Below, one piece after another: positions 41,221-52,600 of a DNA stretch of 64,000 nucleotides. Within the stretch, counting starts at the first letter, position 1, and every line of letters starts with the position of its first letter. The notes beneath the pieces were generated by a model. That model saw only the letters and a list, made by a program, of their open reading frames with translations, made no database searches and was not told the origin of the DNA. The DNA is taken from contig NC_064755.1 of assembly GCF_011397635.1 (NCBI RefSeq), positions 17,033,282 through 17,097,281 on the forward strand. Direction: 5' to 3'. The position numbers and the translations under genes are program-made. The stretch comes from Epinephelus fuscoguttatus. Lineage: Eukaryota > Chordata > Actinopteri > Perciformes > Serranidae.

Positions 41221-41573
41221 ATTCATTCATTGCTCCCTCCTGTCCTCGCCCCCCCACCTTCAGTAGCTCTGTAGCTCCAGCTCGCCTGCACACTCTTTCC
41301 TCTCTGCTCTCGCCTTCCAAGGTCAACTTTGAGCTCTCGTTTGCAAAGAGACAGGAATAGCAGTGTGCACTGCAGAATGCCGCCGCTGCTCTAGCTGTAT
41401 GTGTCTGCTTGTGTGCGTGTGTATGTGTGTCTGAGTGCATTCCAGTGGAGCTGTGCAGCGGCAAGTGAAGCTTCAGTTTTAGAGGATGTCTAAGGACTGC
41501 GGGCGGACGGGATGCAGATGTTTCTCACCAGCATGGCAGAGAAAGCAGCTTAGACTGCGGGAGAGGAGAGAGA

Positions 41574-41574
<1 letters not shown>

Positions 41575-41610
<36 letters not shown>
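41575..41610 (+). repeat. abcc8: (CTG)12 repeat in abcc8 leader
   Basis: Twelve perfect CTG units about 280 bases upstream of the start codon, probably transcribed. Confidence 0.9.
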
Positions 41611-41611
<1 letters not shown>

Positions 41612-41820
41612 ACCGGACTGTGACTGCCTCTGACCCCGTTCTCCCTCCTTCCCTCTCTCCCTCAGACTCCTCTCTTTTATTGGATCTAAAATTTGGGAGC
41701 TGGATTCGAGAGGGAGCAGGAAGGAGGTCACTGTGGGATTTATCTACTGAAGACGCCATCAGTGTTCCCTTTAAAAAGACGACATGCTCTGAGAGCTTCT
41801 ATTTAAAATCTCTCTTTCTC

Positions 41821-41850
41821 TCCTCCTCCTCCTCCTCCTCCTCCTCCTCC
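41821..41850 (+). repeat. abcc8: (TCC)n repeat in abcc8 leader
   Basis: About ten TCC units, 40 bases before the start codon; purine-rich on the opposite strand. Confidence 0.85.
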
Positions 41851-41890
41851 TTTTCCTCCGACCGGTTCCCTGCAGAGTCCCGGTTCCACC

Positions 41891-43631
41891 ATGTCCTTGG
41901 CGTTCTGTGGGAACGAGAATAACTCGGTGGCCTACAACGTGGACGGAGGGGTTCTGAACAACGGCTGTTTCCTGGATGCGCTCAATGTGGTGCCACATGT
42001 CTTCCTCCTCTTCATCACCTTCCCCATCCTCTTCATTGGTGAGTGTCGCTGAGAGGTGAGATCCTCAGCGTCTTCGCACCACACATCCCTGCACAGACCA
42101 CACACCTAGCACACAAGCTGATGCTTTGATGATGTGTCAGCACAACTCCCGGGGGATATAAAAAAGATTGATGGGCTTTAACATGTTCTCTAGCTGCCCT
42201 TCTCAGTTATCTCTCTATCAGATTACTTTAACATATGATATATAGGCAAGTGTATATTGTATAAAGATGAAATGAAGCATAACTTTAAATATCTTTTTTC
42301 CATTACAGTGCCCATACACATTAATACACTTTGACTGTGCATGAGTTAAGATGCCCTCTCTGTACTGTAGGTGTTTGCTGTCCCATAGCCAGTAATAGAA
42401 ATGTGAGTCTCCTTAGTATGGTATGGATGTAAAGACATATTAAATGCGACTCCTCTGATGAATGTGGTGTACAGAGGCATCATGTTGGCATTAGGTTACC
42501 TCTCTTTTGCCTCCCTTCCTGGCTGCTAGCCATTCCATTAGTGTCATCATCATCGTGTAACGGACTAGCTCTGTGTCGCTGCACACACTCTGCTGCTACC
42601 GTCACACATGCTCTGGCTTCATCATCTGCCCTCACATGTCTGTGTGTGTACACACCATGTGTAGCTTTTTTTAAAGTAGGAAAACACTTTGTCACTTCAT
42701 ACAACAGTTTGACAGTATCTCTGTGAGCCTGTTGTCGACAGAATGTACAGCCTATATGATTATATTTAACACACAGAGATATTGTTTGCCTTTATTGTTT
42801 GTTTGTGTGCGTGGATGTTTTGTAGTGAGGCTATTCTTCCATACCTCAACTTTCAGTGTCATTTGTGTCACTCTACTTTGTTATGTACTATTAGATGGCA
42901 GCTCTTTTTGGCCATGCTAACTGTTAAAGGAGCTAAGTCTTACACTAGCTACTGAGATGCTTGACCCAGAGTAACCTGGTTGACGCGCCTCGCTAACTTA
43001 CTGGTTTCTCACCCTAACGTTACCGTTCTTGATGCTCAGTAAAAGAGTCCGGATGCTGGTCTTCTGGTGCATTATAATTCGGATTTATTGACAACTCAAA
43101 CAAATAAAACGCCGGCAGTTAGCGCCACAGCGGTCAAAAACCTTTTGCCCTTCCGGGTCAAACACCTGATGATCATAGTGAGGTCACATCCTAAAATACC
43201 TCAACTCACCAGGTGACAGCACAGCGCCCCCCAATGCCCACACAGTGAATTACAGTCAGAAGCAAACCTCCCAATAACATATTTGGCTCCTATACTAACA
43301 GTATGCTGGCTCTGTGGGTGGTAATGTCAGTCGGTCTGTCCGCTTCTCTGGTACACATTGGGATATCTCAAAAACTATTAGATGGATTGCCATGAAATTT
43401 GATTCACATGTTCATGTTCTCAGTATGAACTGTAACCGCTTAAGCAATTCATTAACTTTTCATCTAGCGCCATCATTAGGTCAAAATTTCTGTTTGCAGA
43501 ATACTTCGGTTTATAACCAAACACCTACTAAACTGAGGGCTTTCCCATCAGCCTCAGGCGTACTCGGTGTTTAGTCCTAATTACCAGTTGTGATAAAGCC
43601 CTGATGTCTTGTATTGTTTTTTAACTTGTGA

Positions 43632-43674
<43 letters not shown>

Positions 43675-46600
43675 ATCATGGCAAAATATGCTCTTGGTGA
43701 CACCTACTGAAGCAGGAGCTACTACAGAAGGCATTTTGAGTTTTTTGCCGGGTGTTTATATGTCTGTCTGTCTGTCTGTCTGTGGACAGATTTTGTCAAT
43801 CCATTATAGTGTCGCAGCAGTGCAAGATGCAGTCACGAAACTTTATGTGTAGGTGAGATCAAAATAAAGGCGGAGTTTAAAGATGGGTGCAGTTTGAGGC
43901 ACTAGAAGTAGGGGGTAAGAGGTAGGGGTGTAAATCTCCAGTTTCATCATGATACGATATTATATCGATTCTTCGGACAACGATACGATATTTGCAGATA
44001 TTGCAAATAATATGAGACAATATTAAATGCCGATATAACACAATCAGTTACAGAAGAAGCTGCCACCCCTTTCTTTTTTGCTTTTGGCCATGAAAGATAA
44101 AATAAGCACATAAACAATAAGTGCAGTGACGTTTACTTTAAACTGACTCCACTAACTCACATAAAACAGTACATGGATTAAGTTAACCTTCAGGGCTTTC
44201 TGCCAGAAAGTCCTTCCTGAAAGAAATCTTTTCATTTTAACCCAAACTATCATCTTTTTTCATAAAACTTCAGGTCTATCTGGCTTAAAGCCGTGAACGC
44301 AACCTTCTCCCAACAGCTATAAAGTATGAATTGACAACACATTAACACAAGGTTCATGGACAAAACAATTGTTTTTGTGACCCGAAATTAACTTTAGCAT
44401 GTTTACATTGCATAAATTAACTTAACGGCTTGCAGACTTTTCTTTCTCTACTTATAGCTTAACAAATTACATGTAGCGTTATTATTATTTATGCTGCAGC
44501 ATGGTTGAATATAAGCCTGCATGCACATTTTTTCAGCCCAACATTGTTCAAACAGAGCAGCTAATGCTGCTGTTGTGAGAAGTTAGTGGAGTGAGATGCT
44601 CGTCCAGGTGGGTAATTTTTGTGTGGTTTATCTCGTAACAGCATTGTTTACGTAGGGCATGTGTTTTGTCTGTTGGCCCCTTTTTCTCCGAAATCCAAAT
44701 TATTTCCACACTTCTGATTTATTCCAGAGTAAATAATGTTATCTTTTGTAATGGTAAATGGACCTGCATTTGTATTGCGCCTTTCTAGTCATCGGACGAC
44801 TCAAAGCGCTTTTTACACTATGAGGCACATTCACCCATTCACACACACATTCATACACTGGTGGCCCAGGCTACCATACAAGGTGTCACCTGCCACTCAG
44901 TTTTTAACAAACTCACACAGCGATGGAAGCATCATCGGGAGCAATTCGGGGTTCAGTATCTTGGTCAAGAATACTTCGACATGCAGACTGGAGAAGCGCT
45001 GCAGCGATCAAACCGCTGATCTTCTGATTGGTGGACGACCCGCTCTACCTCTGAGCCACAGTCCCTGTGCCTTGCCATCTGCCTGTTGCTGTTTGATGGT
45101 GACAAAGACTTTCAAAATTAAAAGTGTATCCCAAAGATGACGATATGGATCAATGTTTTCACTTTGCATCGATGATACTGGATCATTGATCGTTGAATTG
45201 ATATATCGATCCGGATCGATGGATCGTTACACCCTTCATAAAAGGTAGGGAAGGGATCATTGCCCCCCACTTTATGCCCCTGGCCCACATTTGCTTGTTG
45301 CTGTTGTGTGGCTGGAGTGATCCCAACGCAAGATGGTCTCTACTTAATATTAGCAAGCTAACACACTGAACTAAGATGGTGAACACAGTAAACATTACAA
45401 CTGTTAACCGTCAACATGTTAGCATTGTCTTTGCGAGCATGTTCACATATCTCACAAAGCTGCTGCCATGGTTGTAGACTATTAGTCTTATTTTTCTCCC
45501 TCACAAGGTGGCATTTTCTAGAAACATTGTTTAAGTTTTCTCCATAAACATTTTGTTTCTCATTTTTAACATTTTCCCTCTTAATCTAGTGATGAAGTTG
45601 CAGATACAGATTCTAAGCTAACAAAAACCCAACAATTCTTATTTTCAGGTTATAATAAACCAACAAAAACAAATATTTTTATCCATTTCTGCCAATATAT
45701 CCCTGTAAATGCTACACACTGGAATTTTAACTGCGGAGAAGAAGTCCAACTAAATAATGCAAATTAGCAGACTGAAAGTAAAAGCTAAAAGCAGGTGAGT
45801 AGGGCAGTGTGAGTCTGTTAACATTAGAGGATAACCCAGCTGAACCTGGCTGTAAACTGCAGTGATTCCTCTCTCTGCCCTGTCACCTTGAGCTGTAGTG
45901 CTTTCACTAATAACTTTGCCACCAAAGACAAACCTCTGGGCTGTGAAAGCTTCTCTGTCCACCTTTATAAACTGTAGTCCTGCTCTCCATTCTGCCCTGC
46001 AACTCTGTAATGTGCTGCTCTTCAGAGTGCTGGCTCACGAGTTCAGCTAGTCGTCAAGGCCACCAATGTAAGAGGATGCTGCAGAGGATAATTGCACCAC
46101 AACACTTTTATGAGACAGTTTGCTTTGCACCAGCGGTCACAGAGGAGGATTATTGTACCCCTGTTAGGGCTGCAACTATTGATTATTTTTATTACCAATT
46201 CAGTTAGTTTTTTATTAATCAATTAAAGGGCCAGTGTGTAAAATGGGTTGAAAACAGTGACATCAGTGGTCAAATTCTAGATTGCAGGGCTCACTCGCTC
46301 ACCCCTCCCGTCGGGTAAATGACGGCGGCCTCGTAGGGACAAAAAGCCTTGCGCACGAGTTTTTCAGGAGTAGGTCTATCTTGCGACGAGGTGAATGTTT
46401 ATTTAGAAATCTAAACCATGTTACGATATTGCAATGAATCCCTCACGAGCAGAAGACCAGAGGAGTGTTCGGGAAAAAGGCCAGTTTATTTGAGCACTCC
46501 AAAAACTCTGGTAACACTCCAGGGGGTAAAAGACTCCGTCCCAAACTCTGACTCTTCTAGCGTAACACACACACTTCATACACACATACTCATTTCCCAT

Positions 46601-49600
46601 ACCGAGTGGGGACCCCCCTCCCCTCTCTGCTCCGCCAATCTCCAGCCCGCACACTGACTGACAGCGTAGCCTGTAAACAGAGCTCAGCTGTTTATTTAGC
46701 CTAGCAATATCTCCGGACTATAGTAGCTGCAATGGACGACTCTGAACGCGATTTTGAAGAGTTTCTTGTAGCGGACACAGACCCAGAGCCATACCTGTTT
46801 GAGCCGGAGCATACAGATGAGGAACTCCATTTGTTTGATGCTGAGCGGGTGAGAAGAGAGGCTGAATGCACAGAATGGGATTCGGTGCTACCATTGTTGG
46901 GGAGATATATCACCAGGAGGAAAAGCGCCGCAGAGAGTGCATCACAAGGAGTGAAGTTGCGTCTTCTTTTCCTCGCAGATGACGGTTCGGGTTCATTCTC
47001 TCCTGTTGCGTGGTAAGTGTGGTCCATTCGCAAACTTTATAACTAAAAAAACTTTTCACTACTCTCTATCGACAAACTACTAACACTCTCTGCTGTTTCC
47101 TCCTCCTCCTTCCTTCCTTCCGCTGTCTTCGTTGGTTCATTTATACACGCGAAACGCGTTCTCTGGCTGGCTGGATTGTCCGCTCGGTCTGCCGTACATA
47201 CATGGCGGCGCAAGATGGCGACCTCTCTAAAGCAAGGCCCTTGCTATATATATATATAAAAGCATAATTATAAGGCTACGAAAACCAAACGAATTTTATT
47301 TTATAGCAATTATACACTTATATAAACATATTAATGGGTAGAATATCCAGATTCAGATTCAGATTGACAGTAAACCATGCCAAATATTACACACTGGCCC
47401 TTTAATTATTTAGCCTATAAAATATCCAAAAGTCCGGAACAGTGTCCTTTACAGTTTCCTAGACCTCAAACTGACGTATTCAGATGTCTTGTTTTGTCTG
47501 ACCAGCAGCCCAAAGCCCAGATATGCTTCATTCAGTATTACACAAGACAAATAAAATCATCAAGTCTTTACATTTGAGACAATGGAACCAGCAAATATTT
47601 AGCATTTTTGCTAAAAAAAAAAAAAAAGAAAAGAAGAAACAATCTGCTGATTATCAACGTAGTTGTTTACATATGTGAGGAATTTTGCCTGTTTTAAGGC
47701 TGTGTGTTTGTGTGAGACTGCCAGCCTGTGCCAACACGTCTCAGAGAAATAAACTGTCCAACAGCTAAGGTGCCAACAACAGAGGAGTGATTAACATAAT
47801 TCAATGAGCCCAGATTTGTTTTGTGACAGCAGTAGCAGTAATGAGCCATTAATGAATTACATTGCACTTTGATGACTGAATCATTGTGATATTATAGTTG
47901 ACACAAACATCGTGTGAAGTGAAGGAAGAGAGGATAAAGGACAATGAAGTCACAAAGTCGTTGCAATTAGAGCTAAATTAATTAACAGTCACAGGCCAGC
48001 AGCTGTCTGGCTACTTCTACTGGCTTGCCTGCCAAGCATCGGGCGATGTAAGTGATAACAACAAAAGTTTCCTGAACTCTGAAAAGTTGACAGATCCTCT
48101 TTCAGGCTTGCTTTAAGTGTGAGAGAGCTTTGATATGCAGCTCATGATGCTGAAGGTTGCATCGGGAGTAGGAAACACGAAGTCAAAAGTGTTTGCAAGA
48201 TTGTTTTTTCAAGTGTTAATTTACAGTAGCTCACAGTGAATTGTGTCAAAAAAAAAAAAACAGAAGCGTTTGCCATTTTGATCTAATTTTACATTTTCTG
48301 ACTCTCTGCAGACGTTTTTACAAGGCACTCCTTTATCTTACTGTCTGACTGTATGGATAAAATGATGCTTTTAAAAATAAACTTTTATTTCCTGTCTCCT
48401 ATTTGAGGCTGGGGCAGCCAGAGTTCAAAGGTTCACATCCACCACAGCACCTGGCTTCACTTCCCTGGTCACAACCTGCGCTGGCTCCTCACCTTTGTCC
48501 TGCTCTTCATCCTTGTCTGTGAGATCGCAGAGGGCATCGTCTCTGATGGGTATGTTGACACACTTATCATATTAAAATGGTTCCAGAAATTTAAAGCTGT
48601 GTGTATGACATTTGACAATGATTATGGCAGTTTTGAGACAGCTGTGTATTTATGATTAACAGACAAAACCAACTATGAGTTGATGAGCCATACTGCATTT
48701 TATGTGATGTTAGTTGAAGCATGCTTCATTGTCTAACAATAGTTCCTCAGAGTATTGCTGGGATGGCAGGTGCACGTCACCATTTAAAACTTAATTTCCA
48801 TACAACAAATGCTCAGTAATGACTCACTGGAGAACAGGTTGGTACCATGCAGCCTGCCTCTTTAGATAAACACAATTTTAAGTTAAAAATGCAACTTGAA
48901 AAGCTTTTTTTGAAATATATATTCCTGTAGTTTATATTTACGGTAAGTTTTTACTTGACTGAGTATTAGCTAAAAGCTAAAAAAAAAAAGCAGAAAATAG
49001 GCAAAACTAGCATGCTAAAAAAAAATGCTAGCATGCTAAAACTGTTAGCATGCTAAGTCAGCAGACATCTGACAGAAGCTGTTTTTGTGATGTAGGCCTC
49101 TGTTATAATTGTTACAGCAGTTTTTCAACCATATTCTCTACTAAATGGATATCTGTACTGGTTTGTTATGATTGAGCACCTTGTGTTTTCTTTTTACTTT
49201 ACAATTTTAAGCTAGACCAAATGTTGATAGCCCTCCTTAGTTAGTTTTCAACGTTAGCTAGCTACTGCCTAACAGCTAACACGAGCTAGCTGGACTTGGT
49301 GATTTAGTTGTTAATTGCTCATAAATCTTTCTTTCCTGCTTACAGTGGAAGTGTGGGATTTTTACATATGAGTATGCAACACATTCAAGCTTGAGCCAAA
49401 TGTGTTCACACAATGGTGAGTCAGCTAATCGCTGCCAGGGGAAGCTTCTGTACTTTACAGAGCAAAGCTGAGGAACTGATGAAGCTTGTGGCTGATATGT
49501 GGTGGATTAAATGTTGCTTATTCCACAACTGACTTTCTGTCTTTAAAGAAGATACTTAGGAAAATACAGGTCATAGGAAACACAGGACCCCCAGGGGAGC

Positions 49601-52600
49601 GTATCTATGTTCCCAGGGTTCTATGTTCCCAGGGTTCTATGTTTCCCGGGTTCTATGTTCCCCACCTAACCCTGCAAAAAAGGTTCTATGTTCCCCGCTT
49701 ACACAAAAAGAGGTTCTGTGTTTCCCGCTTACACAAAAAGAGGTTCTATGTTTCCCGGGTTCTATGTTGACTGCTCAACCAAGCGGGAAACATAGAACCC
49801 TTTTTGTGTAAGCGGGGAACATAGAAGCTTTTTTGCAGGGTTAAGTGGGCAGGGTATGAAATTAACAAAATATTTTGGGGGCAATTTTGGCCCCCACAGT
49901 CTAAAAAATGGGGGCATTTTCAAAATGTTTGGGGGCCATCAAAAAATTGTAATTATGTTCTAACAATAAGCACATGAAAAGCAAAACCAACTAAGATAAT
50001 GTCTTCACTCTTCAGTAGAAACCACTATAAATGAAATAAATAATGGGTTACATAAAGTTATGTTGCAAAATATCACTCAGATTTCCTATAATTCAACCAG
50101 TTTAAATGTGATGATTTAACCATTAATCTACTGATAGCAGTACTAATGTTTCACCACATTACAGTTACTTTTACTGTTAAAAGAGCCAAATTACTATAAA
50201 TTCCTTAGATGCCATCCTGGAAGTAAGTTAATTTAAAATTTAACATTCATTCTACCTTAATTTTTCATTAATTTGTCATTGTGTAGACACAGATCACCCA
50301 AGAAATGGTTAATTTATACTTATGGTACAGCAAAGCCCCCTCCCCTTTTCTGTCGGATTACTCTCACGTAATCAGTGCAATCTCGTTGATTATGTCTGGA
50401 AAATGAGTTGTAGACGTGACGGTAAATTAATTTAATAAAAATAAAATTATACTTTAATGTCAGATTGTAATACTGTTAAAAATATAAATACATAGAGTTG
50501 TTTCAAAAACTTGGGGGCAATTTTGGCCCCCGGAACATGGCTTTTGGGGGCATTCTTGGATAAATTGCGGGCCAAATGACCCGTGGCCCTTGCTAATTTC
50601 TGACACTGTAAGTGGGGAACATAGAACCCGGGAAACATAGAACCCTGGGAACATAGGGATGACCCCTTCACAGAGACGCACGTGTGAAGTCTGAATTTTA
50701 GGAGAAAAGACATAATTACCAATTTTGTGGGTTGTAAACGGAAAAGTAATATTAGGAGTAGTGCAATGAATTACGTTATTGTTGTCAGGGAGTAAAAAAT
50801 AAAGTAAAAATAATACTTTTCAAATAGTGTAGCTAATTTAACAAATATTAGCCTCGCCTAGTCTTACATTTAAATTTGTGAGGACTTAATTGCCACAAAC
50901 ATTTTATCTGACTTGATTAATCCATCTGTTAAAATGTTATGAAAGTCCACATGTCTAAACCTACCAATGAACCTTATACTGCCACTCATACTTACCTGTT
51001 GTTGGCAAAATGTACAGTAGATTAACCTATCTTCCTCTATTAACCATATTCTACATTAAACATGCCTCTTCACACGAGTACATAATGAGAGCCCCAGGAA
51101 TGAGACCTGAATGAGTTAGCATTTTAGCATTTTGGTTTCCTCATCTCAAAGTCATTGTTTTTTTAATGGGTTTTTGGTGAGATGCCTAAAATAAGGTCTG
51201 TGGTTAAGACAAGCTTAACAGACTTTCATGTTTTGTTCTATGACATAAAATATGTCAGGAAATACCCCACTGTGAATTTTAAAGCTTTTTGTGTCTTTAA
51301 AAAAAGGTGGTTGCTAACAAGTGGCTAAATGAGCCTATAGGACATCATCATGCCAAACATGTTTTTTTTTTTTTTGGTAGAAACATTAAGTCATATGACT
51401 GTTAGTTTATGTCCTAACATTAACTTTGTACTGCATTTGCAGTCAGGCTTCAAAACTTTTATTGTGAAGATTATCTTACTGAACAAAATGTATAAGTATC
51501 ATAAGTCTTTGTTTGCCAGTGGGCTTTTTTCTGCAATAATCCAAAATTCAAAGGTAAATCCAATAGACTTTTTGACGGGGGAACCAGGTTGATGCCAGTT
51601 TCCATCTCAGCCTACAGAAAAACATCATCCCTGGAGTACTCCATGTATTTACTTTTATATATACCCACTAAGAAAGATGTTTTGTCCAGAAGTCAGTCTT
51701 AAATTTGGTTAAAAATTATGTTGAAGGGGTGTCGGTAGCTTAATGGGTAGAGCAGATGTCCCAGGTACAAGGCTGTTGCCGCTGTGGCCCAGGTTTGAGT
51801 CCAGCCTGTGGCCCTTTGCTGCATGTCATCCCCCCTCTCTCTCTCCCCCCTTCAAACTTACCTGTCCTGTCCATTAAAGGCAAAATGCCCTAAAAAAATA
51901 TAAATAAAAAACCTGATACCTGATATGGCCACTGAACATGTCTGCCAATCAAAAGTTGTGTCTGTGTTTCCAATTTGTTTAATCCTCCTCTACCTTCAAA
52001 CTCAGCAGCTGTCTCTTAACGTGAGTTTGTCACTGAGGTAATAAGTGTCAGTTAGAGTTGCCAATCGGAGGTTTTACGCATGAAGAGACAAAGCTGGACA
52101 GAAAATCCATCTCTGCCTTTTCTCTTATTAAATCCTCCTTGTTATCTGTTGCCCTCCCCTTCTCTCTGCCTGACCCTTATACATCATGTTGTGGTCCGAT
52201 GTAGTGAATCCATGCGTAACAGGCTCCAGTAAACACTCAGGATTGCTGTTTATCAGCCATTTCTGCAGACTGGAGGTGGATAATTACATGTGAGTGATTA
52301 TAACTGAAGTGAAAAGAAGAGCTGTCCACCTGCCCACCACTTCACTGTGCTTTTCAGACTTCAGTGCTTAGCTGAAGAGCCGTTCACAGTTGAATCAGTC
52401 ATTATGGGCTTACTCTAAGCTTGTTCCTCTTCTGTCTGATGATTGTTTGCAGGTTCAGCCAATCCCACCATCTTCACCTGTACATGCCTGCAGCTCTGGC
52501 CTTCATGGCTGGCATCACCTCTATTGTCTACTATCATAACATCGAGACCTCCAACTTCCCCAAACTACTACTGGGTACAGTATATTTATATTCAGCTATC

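Larger units (their letters stand above)
41480..41890 (+). other. abcc8: abcc8 5' leader
   Basis: Sequence immediately upstream of the abcc8 ATG; the transcript start is not determined. It carries (CTG)12 at 41575-41610 and a TCC run of about ten units at 41821-41850. Several short upstream ATGs occur. Confidence 0.5.

Noticed and set aside
41050-41360. Open frame across the (CT)n repeat
   Set aside because: It reads serine-leucine repeats produced by the microsatellite; no homology or splice support.
49486-49811. Open frames reading repeated MFPGFYV/FYVPRL units
   Set aside because: They are translations of the TTCTATGTTCCC repeat, in more than one frame, with no splice or start context of a gene.
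51727-51810. Possible tRNA gene
   Set aside because: It has A and B boxes but no proper acceptor or anticodon stem pairing, and it continues into a SINE body with an A-rich tail.
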